Shown here: positions 56,039-64,000 of the stretch, in pieces
How the letters are laid out: each line of letters starts with the position of its first letter
How positions within the stretch are numbered: the first letter of the stretch is position 1
Assembly (NCBI GenBank): GCA_025602905.1
Contig: JAHLKI010000011.1
Location: forward strand, 744,001-808,000
DNA: 64,000 nt
From: Phlyctochytrium arcticum
Lineage: Eukaryota; Chytridiomycota; Chytridiomycetes; Chytridiales; Chytridiaceae
Direction of reading: 5' to 3'
Notes under the pieces: generated by a model
Database searches by the model: none
The model's input: only the letters and a program-made list of their open reading frames with translations
Told to the model about the DNA's origin: nothing
Program-made: the position numbers and the translations under genes

Positions 56039-56560
56039 AGAAACGACTTTGACGTGGAGTCCATTAGGATTTGCAATGGTCTTCAGCAAGCATGTTCGCA
56101 GCCAGCTCAACATATCCGACGTTGGAATCCAGCCATCAAAAAGAAGGACTTGGTTGTGCAGATGCCGCGCGTAGTCATGGACTACATTGCCAAGATGGGA
56201 GGTGTCGACCTCTGCGATCAGAATATGCGAAACGGCAAGGCGTCCCAGTTGAAAAATCAGCGCCACTGGTACCACAAACTGTTCTTGTGGGGTCTTGACT
56301 CCGCCATCTGCAACGCTCGAATTCTTTATCAGGACCAAAAAGGCGACGTGGCAAGCGAGCATTTCGGTACTCGCGTTTCCAAGAGCACCTACGACATATC
56401 GGTCATCAACTTCCAGCTGGCGGCCATCAAAGGCCTCCTCGAACAATCCGCCACTGTGAACAAAGCCCGTCCCAACAAGCGACGCCGCACGGACGACTCC
56501 TTCGGCGGCCGAGTTCGCCATTCGTGTTGGGAGTACTACGGTAAAGAGTTCGTTCCTTAG
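56039..56560 (+). pseudogene. piggyBac-type transposase, C-terminal remnant
   Basis: A 173-codon open frame without its own ATG at the left end. It contains VVMDYIAKMGGVDLCDQNMR, then HWYHKLFLWGLDSAICNARI, which fits the piggyBac/PGBD core (YNxxMGGVDxxDQ ... WWxxLFxxLLDxAxxNAxxLY, DDE_Tnp_1_7). The N-terminal DDBD region with the first two catalytic Asp is missing. The tail has a basic stretch (NKARPNKRRR) but no CRD zinc-binding Cys cluster. No TTAA-flanked terminal repeats were found. It is a truncated, immobile copy. Confidence 0.75.
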
Positions 56561-56700
56561 ACAAAACACCGCCCGTCGCTTACTATCGGACGTGGCACTG
56601 TCGGATGGTGCGATAATTTCAGAAAAATACATAAAAATGGCTTCGAATATCAGATGTAAGTCCGATTTCATGTGCAGGTTGAGATGTCGCCTGTACCGTA

Positions 56701-56940
56701 CCCCGCGCCTGCCTTTAGGAACGCGAAATGGTAAAACATTGGGGGTTCTCGCCTGCGTATCAGCCGCTTGAACCTCTACGGGGTAGAGACTTTATTGATC
56801 AAATGACATTGGACGTTAAGTTGCCTGCGGAATCCATGATTGAATGGACCCACACCCCGCGCCTGCCCTTAGGAACGCGAAATGGTAAAACATTGGGGGT
56901 TCTCGCCTGCGTATCAGCCGCTTGAACCTCTACGGGGGAG
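56701..56940 (+). repeat. Two 80-bp direct repeats, offset 154 bp
   Basis: CCCCGCGCCTGCC(T/C)TTAGGA, then AACGCGAAATGGTAAAACAT and onward to AACCTCTACGGG, occurs at about 56701-56785 and 56855-56939. The 70 bp between them is unrelated. They may be remnants of a retroelement or a recent tandem duplication with its spacer. Confidence 0.85.
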
Positions 56941-57055
56941 GGCATCTTAACAGTAGCTCGAATGTCTCAATGGGTTTTGTGGGGGCGGCTTTCAATCCGC
57001 CATTGTCGTGGAAATATTTATTGGGAGTTTCCCGTCATCTGTTTGAACTCATTGA

Positions 57056-57525
57056 TGCTCCTTTCCTCCCCAGAATACCTCAAGCGCCTACGCTGAGCTG
57101 AATGCTTACGTAGCCAGCAGCCCATTTGCTACGATTCTCAAGCTGGCAAAGAATTGCCGAACATCGACTACAGTCATTGGGTTTGCCTCGGACGCGGGGA
57201 TTGCTTCGTTTGCAGAAAGATATGCCATCGAGGCGGCTAGCTACCACGCAGACATCAGCACTCCCTGCTCAGAAAGCGCACACGATGATGAATCTTCTAT
57301 TGCTGAGTTACATGACGTTGATGCCCACCAGAACGATGCCAGCGATGCAAGTGATATGCTTCCTAAGGACATTTGGTTGAGAAGGACTTTTTGGGAGTAT
57401 ATTTCAAAAGCCCACGAGCCGTCTGCGACATTCGAGCAGATTGCCGCCTTTCATGCCAAATCGTCTTCAGTCACGTTCCTGGACATGTACATCGGCCTCA
57501 GAAGATTTCTGCATACTCCCTCATG
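57056..57525 (+). other. Open frame with coding-like composition, possible exon
   Basis: About 155 codons without an early ATG, preceded by a good splice acceptor (CTTTCCTCCCCAG). It reads as normal protein (ATILKLAKNC, VIGFASDAGIASFAERYAIE, KDIWLRRTFWEYISKAHEPS). No family is recognised. It lies between the piggyBac and copia remnants and could be a transposon gene piece or an exon of a host gene. Confidence 0.35.
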
Positions 57526-57779
57526 ACGTTCAAGATGCATACTGCGACCACCTTGACGAAGACTTTTAGGACAGTGACACCAGCAAACACGATCTGCTCT
57601 TTCTTTCCTGGTTCGAGCAAGGGGTTTCCCTTGCGGAATGGCAAAACATGGCTTTATACGCATTGCCCTATACCGTCGGACATCGATGAGAAAGTACGGC
57701 TTGACTCTGAAACTTGTACAAAAGACTTTTGCCCAAGACATTCGCGCTTTGGTGCGCGCGGAATTCCATTGTTTTGTCG

Positions 57780-59530
57780 CAGATAACTCAGGAAGGTGTT
57801 TCATGGTGAACACTCCGCACCGGGAACAGTGTCAAACGGCAATGGATGCAGAAATGAACTCCATCGGCGAAAATGGCACTTGGGTTTCGCCATCTGAAGG
57901 TGAAAGGACTTAAGGCACTGGGATCTGAAGTGGGTGTATGATCTGAAGAAAAATTCCCGGGGTGATGTCATTCGGTTCAAAGCCCGCCTAGTCGTGAGAG
58001 GTTTTGAGCAAGTCTACGGCCGAGACTACAAGGAGACATTCTCACCTATAGCAAGGACCTCGTCCATGAACATTTTACTGGCGCACGCAGCCCACCGAAA
58101 TTGGTCTGCCCGGCAAATTGACTTCAAGGCGGCATTCTTGAATGCGGAGATAAGGGGAGAGCAGATCTTTGTGCAGCCACCACAGGGGTATGAAGAGCCG
58201 TGTACCGCAGATGAGTGGTTTTGTTGTTAAAGGCGCTTTACGGATTGAAGCAAAGCGGACGTCTCTAGTACTTGGATTTGTCGGATTACATTGTTTCATT
58301 GGGTTTCCTGAAGAGCCGTTGGGACGATTGTTTATGGTTGAAATACGATGCTGATTCTAATTTGGTGGCGACAATCTTATCCCATGTTGACGATTGCCTT
58401 ATAAGCCCCCCAACGGAGGAAATGGCGATTGAAATTGAGGACAAACTCGCGGCAAAGTACCAGTTGACTAGACAAGGCGACGCGCATTACTTTTTGAAGA
58501 AGATAATCAGAAACACCAACCAAACCTTCACACTCAAGCAAACGGGATACATCACGGATATGGTTTTGAGATTCAAAGACCATGTGGCTACAATTCCACC
58601 CAATCCATATACGCCCCATGGTTCCCCAAGTCAAATGGATCATGTTCCCGCATCACGGATACCAGATGCCGATGTGATAACGGACGTTCCCTACCGGGAA
58701 TTAGTGGGATATCTGATTCACGCGCCACCCAGAGATTCAATTTGCGGTTTGGATAGGTTGGCAGATGATTCAACTATAGGCATGGCTCCAAGTCAGACCT
58801 ATCGATCGGACGGCTCACGCGAAACCAAACGCGTGTTGGCCAGCGCGGCGTTGGGGGCAATGGTACTGGGATGCGACGACGAGGGGGAACTAGAACCTGC
58901 CACAAATACAACGATTTCAGTACCTGTCCTTACGGGGCCAAGTGCAAGTTTGCACACACATGCGCTCTTTGTGGAGGAGACCACGCACTGGGAAATCGCG
59001 TTGCGCATCCTCGCGTATTTGAAGGATGAAGGCATGGACTTGAGGGTGAAAGTTGGAGAAAATGGGGAGGGGGTTTTCGTTCGATTCGAGTCTTGGCGAC
59101 GATTGCAGAAACTGACGAACGGGCGTGGCACTGATGTTGGACGTTTGGCGTGATTTATGCACGATCGAAACTTCAACGACGAGTGGCAGTTACGAGTTCC
59201 ACACCCAGGCCGAATTTCGTTGCTGCCCTGGAAAGCCACGATAGCACTGAGGGGCATTTTGAGTGAAACTTGCAAATTGCTAACCGAGAAAGAGCGGGCC
59301 CCAACCAAACTCTATGAAGACAATACCGGATGCTCCGGAACAACATTGACCATGATTGGGCAATCCACCTGGATATCCACTATCACAGCCTACGCGAATG
59401 GGTGAAAGAAGGCAGCGTGGAGATAGTGCGGGTTGGATACGAAGGGACCAAGTTTTGCAGCACATATTTACTACCGGACCGAAGTTCCCTGAGTTCAAAT
59501 TGGCGATGGGGATCCACGGCGACCTGCAAA
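57780..59530 (+). pseudogene. Ty1/copia retrotransposon pol remnant
   Basis: Broken into at least five frames. Reverse transcriptase pieces are AMDAEMNSIGENGTW, then VIRFKARLVVRGFEQVYGRD with YKETFSPIAR and IDFKAAFLNAEIRGE, then DCLWLKYD with the active site LSHVDDCLI (usual motif YVDD) and VPYRELVGYLIHA. After that come ALRILAYLKDEGMDL and RNase H tail pieces (LYEDNTGC; HLDIHYHSLREWVKEGSVEI). Premature stops occur around 57911, 57927 and 58228. Compared with the family, about 80 residues are inserted between LVGYLIHA and the ALRILAYLK block. No flanking LTRs are seen. Inactive. Confidence 0.88.
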
Positions 59531-60032
59531 GTCGGCATACAAGCCACGGAGGAGTCTCGTTACTCTTGGATAGTTTCTCGGTGTATATCGGAGAACTCGG
59601 CAAGGGAGAGTGTTGGAGCGTCTCAGATGTCCAACTCTGATTGTTATGCTGAGTACGTGCATCCGGCTGTTGGTTGTTTGCGGGGATGGATTACAATTAT
59701 GGTGATCATCACGGCATTCATGCGGGGGGAACAAGGCAGACGGAGTCGGGACGACAAACACCGCAGACCAGTTACCCGTGTTTCTTTACGTGGAGCTTGT
59801 AGGGGTTCAACGAAGCGGGGAGATGGATGAGTACAGGAAATACCGATGAAAATGCCCAAGCCATCATCTTGAAAGACAACCCAACGTGCGGCCTCCCTTC
59901 ACCTCGTTTGGGTTGCAGGGGGGATCTCGTTACCACCAGCAAAATACAATACTATGGTACGTTGATTGCTGTAAGCTAGGCACCTACTTCTTTGGTTAAT
60001 GCTAAAGTTGGGGCTGTGTAGGGGGATGCATA
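59531..60032. other. Intergenic past the copia remnant
   Basis: Short frames (for example at 59644-59859) overlap the decayed pol 3' end. No LTR-like pair or gene is visible. Confidence 0.4.
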
Positions 60033-60296
60033 ATGAAACGTCCCATGGACCGATGCCAGGTCCCCCGCGAAGTAAACGATATGATGTATTTTGCGGATTT
60101 TTACGAGTGCTTGATTAATCTCAGTGTAAGCACCCATTTCTCTTATTGGAATCATTGCGGGTTGACAAACTTTATTTGGACACAGATGAACGTCAGAGAA
60201 ATTGTAGAGAGTGTCGCAGCCTCCCGACGCTCATCAAAGGCCAGCAGGAAGTCAGCTGTTCACGCAATGAGGGTGATCAGACCTAATAACGCTTGA
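60033..60296 (+). CDS. Possible small spliced protein, 67 aa
   Basis: Frame from ATG 60033 to a donor after NLS (GTAAGC at 60126), then an acceptor (TTTGGACACAG) and MNVREIVESVAASRRSSKAS to a stop at 60296. Intron removal (about 60 nt) keeps the frame; without it the frame is also open. The C-terminus is basic and Ser-rich. There is no recognised family, and it may be the last exons of a longer gene. Confidence 0.35.
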   Translation: MKRPMDRCQVPREVNDMMYFADFYECLINLSVSTHFSYWNHCGLTNFIWTQMNVREIVESVAASRRSSKASRKSAVHAMRVIRPNNA

Positions 60297-60884
60297 AAGT
60301 TCGCCGATGATTGTATATATAATACAGAAATGACTTTAGTTATCCCACCTTTCCCTTACCCATCTCATTCTCTGGTTCACGCATGTACACACAACCATCA
60401 TCATCTGGGTATCCCCCAATATTCTCGAACGGACATACCCACCAACATGGGTATCCACCTTTAAAATTCTCATCACGAGCATGATATACCCACCGACACA
60501 TACACAGTCAGATTTTCTAACGCATAAAGTCTACACTCACAAACCGTAAACACATAAACATTCTGAACACACATGAGTGGTGATCCCCCAAAATGAAATA
60601 ATAATAACGTAGGTGGGATGGAGACAGCGGACCAGTTTGATTATAACATGCCTTCGCTTTATTCAGCAGTAATCAAAACTCCCATGGTATTCACGACAGG
60701 GTTTGTTCTGTTTTGCTCGCGGTTACCCAATGATATCTATGGTATCCAACACGCATCTTTGTGGCAAAACGTATCCCACCCAAAAAAAGAGTCGTTCGAA
60801 ATGTAATTATCGTGATTGGCATATAAAAATTCATAAAAAATATCCCCGTCCAAAAAGAGCCCCAAATATAACTACAAAAAACAT
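60297..60884. other. Intergenic, AT-rich
   Basis: The ACCCACC(A/G)ACA(T/C)(A/G) phrase recurs at 60435-60510. No gene is seen. It contains the 3' end of the oxidoreductase gene. Confidence 0.4.
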
Positions 60885-62184
60885 TTAAACAGGCATAAGA
60901 CTCGTCGCATTCAAACTCCCCCATGTCTTCTTCACAAACAACTCTTTACTTTTAATCGTTTTGGCCACCCAGTCTCCCCACACTGTAAATATCTGGGCTG
61001 CGCCCCCGTTCCGGCCTACCGTGACTAAGGCTACAGCGGATGAAGGGACTGAGTACGGGGCCAGAGTTGCAGATGGGTTGGAGATGAGTTTGGAGATGTT
61101 GGTGGCGGTTAGGGTGGCCATTTGTTGGGCTAGGAACCCGAATTTTGCGTCAAGGTTGTTGACGTCCCCTATGGCAAACATGTTGGGGTGGGAGGGAAGT
61201 TGGAGTGTCGGGGTGACGATAATCTGGCCGCGGGAATCGAGAATATCTGCACCGAGACTGGTCATAAACTCTGAATTAAATTTCGCGTTGCCGGTGGCCA
61301 AGATGACCAAATTGGCGTCCAAAGTCTGTCCCGTGGATGTCGCCACAGAAGCCGGGCCAGCGTATACGCCCTTCTTGCCCTTTTCCGGGAAATACGTATC
61401 CAACCCCTCCGCCCGGGTATTCAACAAAACATTCACACCCCGACTTTGAAGCGATTTCAGTAATTTGGCTTTGAAGGCGTCAGACAGGTTGCCCGGCATG
61501 AGTTTATCCGTGCTGTGAATCAAGGTGACGGATTTGGTGGGGTAATCTGTGGCGATTTCACCGGCTGCTTCGATCCCGACGGGTCCACCCCCGATAATCA
61601 CAATTTTGGAGGCAGAGGCGACGGCCGAGGCCGTGGATTCCAGTTCGGCTAAAGTGTCTTTTGATGCTACATGACATGTTTTTCCCGGTCTGAAAAAAAA
61701 CCACACACATTAATACACCACCTCTTTATATATCAAACTTTCACATGTGACTTACGAAGGATACGACGTGCCGGTCGCAATCACCAGAAAATCAAACCCA
61801 ATCTCCCTTCCATCCTCCAATACAACCTTCTCCTTTTCCACCTTCACCACCCGCCCTTGCACCACCGTGCCTTTTGTTTTCTGAAACAGGTTCGTGTAAG
61901 GGATCAAGAGTTTGGGACCAATGGACGGCTCAACGAGACTTCGAAGGCCCGCCATGAAATGGAAGAATTTGTCGGTGGGGGAAATGAGCGTTAGGGAGAT
62001 TGAGGGGTTGGAGGCGAGGAGTTTGTCGAGCTGGGTCGCTGGGGGGAGGTGAATGTTTTAGATAATGTGCGATGGGGTTGTTTGTTTTGTTTTAAAAAAA
62101 AATCGACTTACAGGCTGCAATGGCCCCATATGATCCGCCAATAATCACGATCCGGGTTACTTGGGTAGTAGTAGTCTCGACCAT
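60885..62184 (-). CDS. AIF/FSP1-type FAD-dependent NAD(P)H oxidoreductase
   Basis: Exons complement(60885-61689, 61756-62038, 62112-62184) give 386 residues. The N-terminal FAD fold has RIVIIGGSYGAIAA; DFLVIATGTSYPS is the GATG-like motif. The NAD(P)H fold has KIVIIGGGPVGIEAAGEIA, and MFAIGDVNNLDAKFGFLAQQ binds the flavin. Size and lack of a C-terminal dimer domain match AIFM2/FSP1 (AMID) and its fungal homologues, which reduce quinones with NAD(P)H at membranes or lipid droplets. There is no obvious mitochondrial leader. The first intron (73 nt) falls inside the first glycine-rich loop region. The product should be a cytosolic or membrane-surface quinone reductase with a role in redox defence. 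Confidence 0.92.
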
Positions 62185-62237
62185 GGTTTCTTGTCTCTTG
62201 TCGTGTTGATCTGGGGGTCTTGAAAGCTGCTCTCTTT

Positions 62238-62717
62238 TTATATAAGGGTTTCCGAAATGTCAGCTCCGGATAGAATACGGTGTCGGACCTTCCTTCCGGT
62301 CGTTGTTGCTGACAATTGTTGAGCAACTCCGAAAACTGTGCCACGATGGAATATGGAGTTCATAGCCACTTGTTGGATTTCCAATTTCCAAAGTTGAATC
62401 CAAAGCGTGTGAATAAACCCTGGATCTGTAACGAGATTTTCTAATTGTTTCAGCTGCCTTGTTCGGTTATACATGGCATCCCCGCTGGTCCGCCAATCAT
62501 CCATCTCCACATCAGCATCCAAGAGATGTGGGCGTGGGCCTGTTGGGAAAATGACGAAAGTGGTATTTGTCTCATCCATTGGAAAATATCTGTCAATACT
62601 GCGGGCAAGACTATAATGATTTCTGAAGAATAATTCGGCGGTGTTGATTTCTGGGAGTGATGGGCAAGTATAGTAGGTCGGTCGATAAATTGATGAGATG
62701 CGGGTATAGCTGTACAT
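62238..62717 (-). CDS. Putative type II membrane protein, 5' end unresolved
   Basis: A frame of 159 residues from the only in-frame ATG (62717). The frame stays open about 130 nt further upstream through a membrane-like segment (VSSVLLVLCTALFLLLMYSY), so an upstream exon or non-ATG start is likely. The soluble part is polar with normal composition (TNTTFVIFPTGPRPHLLDAD, IHTLWIQLWKLEIQQVAMNS). N-glycosylation sites NTT and NRT suggest a lumenal orientation. Unknown family. Confidence 0.45.
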   Translation of the reverse strand: MYSYTRISSIYRPTYYTCPSLPEINTAELFFRNHYSLARSIDRYFPMDETNTTFVIFPTGPRPHLLDADVEMDDWRTSGDAMYNRTRQLKQLENLVTDPGFIHTLWIQLWKLEIQQVAMNSIFHRGTVFGVAQQLSATTTGRKVRHRILSGADISETLI

Positions 62718-62849
62718 CAAAAGGAGAAATAGTGCTGTGCATAGAACGAGAAGTACGCTGCTGACATGGCGAAATGCTGTTGTTGAAAGCCGGGACGGAC
62801 GAGAAATAAAGTACGGCGGCGGGAGAGAGACGACTTCATTCTCACTGCT

Positions 62850-63307
62850 TATTTATGATTGTGGACAATGGTCTGCGATTGCCTTCGCGGAAACTCGACA
62901 ATTGCCGTCTATATTCTGCATCGAAGCGGGAACTTCCATAGCACTGTTTCAGCCGCCGCGACTTGCATGCAGGGTTCTATGATTCGAGTAGTTTATCCAG
63001 GTCTCCTACTGTATACTACATTCTTATTAAAAAAAAGGCATAACCGTTGGATCAGGCTCAAAAATGAAAAACCCAATCACGAATAATGCCCCTCGAAATT
63101 CCATCCTTCAAAACTGCCCATACGCAAGCTTCATGAGGTCGTGGGTAGAAGAAGAAGGGGAACCCAGTAGACCCGTACTAATAGCCTTGGTTTCATTCAC
63201 ACGCTATAAGAAAACAAATAAGTGCAGCTCAAAACGTTGGAAATCATTGGTTTGCCACCTCGAGCATTTTTGGCTCCTTATGGTGGTCCCTCAAAAGATC
63301 GTTTTGG
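62850..63307. other. Intergenic or 5' part of an unresolved gene
   Basis: A frame from 63064 (MKNPITNNAPRNSILQNC...) overlaps the membrane-protein frame below in another phase. Splicing could join them but no unique solution is visible. Confidence 0.3.
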
Positions 63308-63517
63308 ATGTCGGTTCTTTTCATGCTAGCGACAATAGTCTCTCTGGGAATAGCTGGAGGTCTTTTTTTCGTATTGAGAATGTTCCAGGCAAAGATTCTA
63401 CTCGTCTGTCTAATATGTGCCCAGTGTGGTCTTATACCACGGTTTTACTCAACAGCCGCGGGCAGAGTACTGGGGGTATACCCTGAAGTCAAACCCGCGG
63501 ATCGCGATTCCATTTGA
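63308..63517 (+). CDS. Possible small membrane protein
   Basis: 69 residues from ATG 63308: two hydrophobic segments (MLATIVSLGIAGGLFFVLRM, ILLVCLICAQCGLI) and a polar tail ending ADRDSI. The frame is open upstream to about 63200 (GNHWFATSSIFGSLWWSLKR), so it may be the last exon of a larger membrane protein. Confidence 0.35.
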   Translation: MSVLFMLATIVSLGIAGGLFFVLRMFQAKILLVCLICAQCGLIPRFYSTAAGRVLGVYPEVKPADRDSI

Positions 63518-63665
63518 CAGGCACCCAAACAAATTGACGTCTTCAGTGTCTTCATGTTGGTGCGTATATAATCTGCGTTCTAAACTCGCTTTCTTCATCT
63601 CTCCATTCCTCATACTCACACAAAGAACTCTTTATATCTCTCCTCATCACCACTCACAAACACAA

Positions 63666-63899
63666 ATGTCTCTTACTCTCACAACCCAGTCGTCCCAACT
63701 CGACCAATACACATTCACATCCGATATTCACAAAACACAATTCCTTTGCTTCGTGGACCGGTTTACTACCCGTCGCCAGACTTTACCAGAATACAGTACC
63801 TGGACTCGGGCACAACTGGAGACGGACGTGCTTGGCATGATGCTGGCGCAGACCGAGAGTTTTCGAGCTCGTGGGTTTATGTTTATGCCCCGGAAGTAA
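63666..63899 (+). CDS. Small hypothetical protein, 77 aa
   Basis: ATG at 63666 follows a TATATAA box at 63563-63569 and a C/T-rich leader with CACAAA before the ATG, a good fungal start context. The protein (MSLTLTTQSSQLDQYTFTSD, ETDVLGMMLAQTESFRARGF) has no signal peptide or known domain and ends in FMFMPRK. Confidence 0.5.
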   Translation: MSLTLTTQSSQLDQYTFTSDIHKTQFLCFVDRFTTRRQTLPEYSTWTRAQLETDVLGMMLAQTESFRARGFMFMPRK

Positions 63900-64000
63900 A
63901 TGTTCGAGATGTGATTATGCCCTTCGGTTTTTTTTCTTATGTATATATACCTGAATCATATACTTCTTGACATAATTGTACGGTCTCGGCTCTGAAGATT

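Noticed and set aside
55838..56671. 277-codon minus-strand frame
   Set aside because: Opposite the piggyBac remnant, which has recognisable family motifs on the plus strand.

Overview
The window looks like nuclear DNA of an early-diverging, probably zoosporic (chytrid-like) fungus. Genes are broken by many short GT-AG introns (mostly 54-77 nt, often with a CTAAC/CTGAC-like branch point). Fungal hallmarks are a GPI-type chitin deacetylase, Svf1, Atg3 and an external NADH dehydrogenase. Two features argue against Dikarya: a PEN-2 gamma-secretase subunit gene and an ASH/HYDIN-type flagellar protein segment. The assignment is inference; no rRNA or species marker is present.

Layout. 0-6 kb: a frameshifted secreted-protein gene and a 1185-aa mucin-like membrane protein with a triplicated exon-intron module, both on the minus strand. 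6.6-7.1 kb: tRNA-Gly(GCC) followed by degenerate repeats. 8-17.6 kb: a gene-dense housekeeping block holding a small secreted protein, PEN-2, a PPxY membrane microprotein, ATG3, an 11-exon NADH dehydrogenase, a glutaredoxin and a spliced C2H2 protein. 17.6-20 kb: pyrimidine-rich repeats, a near-perfect hairpin and a small zinc-finger gene.

20.4-47.7 kb is the unusual part. A giant gene (30525-38727, seven exons, 2609 aa; SH3-SH3-DH-PH plus a long coiled coil built of exact 21-aa and 42-aa repeats) sits among several rearranged, internally deleted relatives on both strands. Some relatives are wrecked. One encodes only an SH3 domain, one only linker plus coiled coil, and one is fused to an ASH-domain flagellar-type segment. 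A 1.4-1.7 kb inverted repeat (about 23011-24421 and 39763-41430) brackets the intact gene together with RPT6, a 2-oxoglutarate oxygenase and a GCR1_C protein. The noncoding part of the repeat is the 5' flank of the gene family, carries many copies of a GACCCTCAAGAG motif, and also lies before the intact gene and before a fourth copy. A 265-bp solo LTR with a 5-bp target duplication interrupts the right arm, and the empty site survives in the left arm.

48-64 kb: SVF1, the chitin deacetylase, then a gene-poor tract with a roughly 198-bp satellite, a truncated piggyBac transposase and a broken Ty1/copia pol, followed by an AIF/FSP1-type oxidoreductase and several small doubtful ORFs.

Splice structures were read by eye from GT/AG sites, frame continuity and family conservation. 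Gene ends without homology support are less sure.
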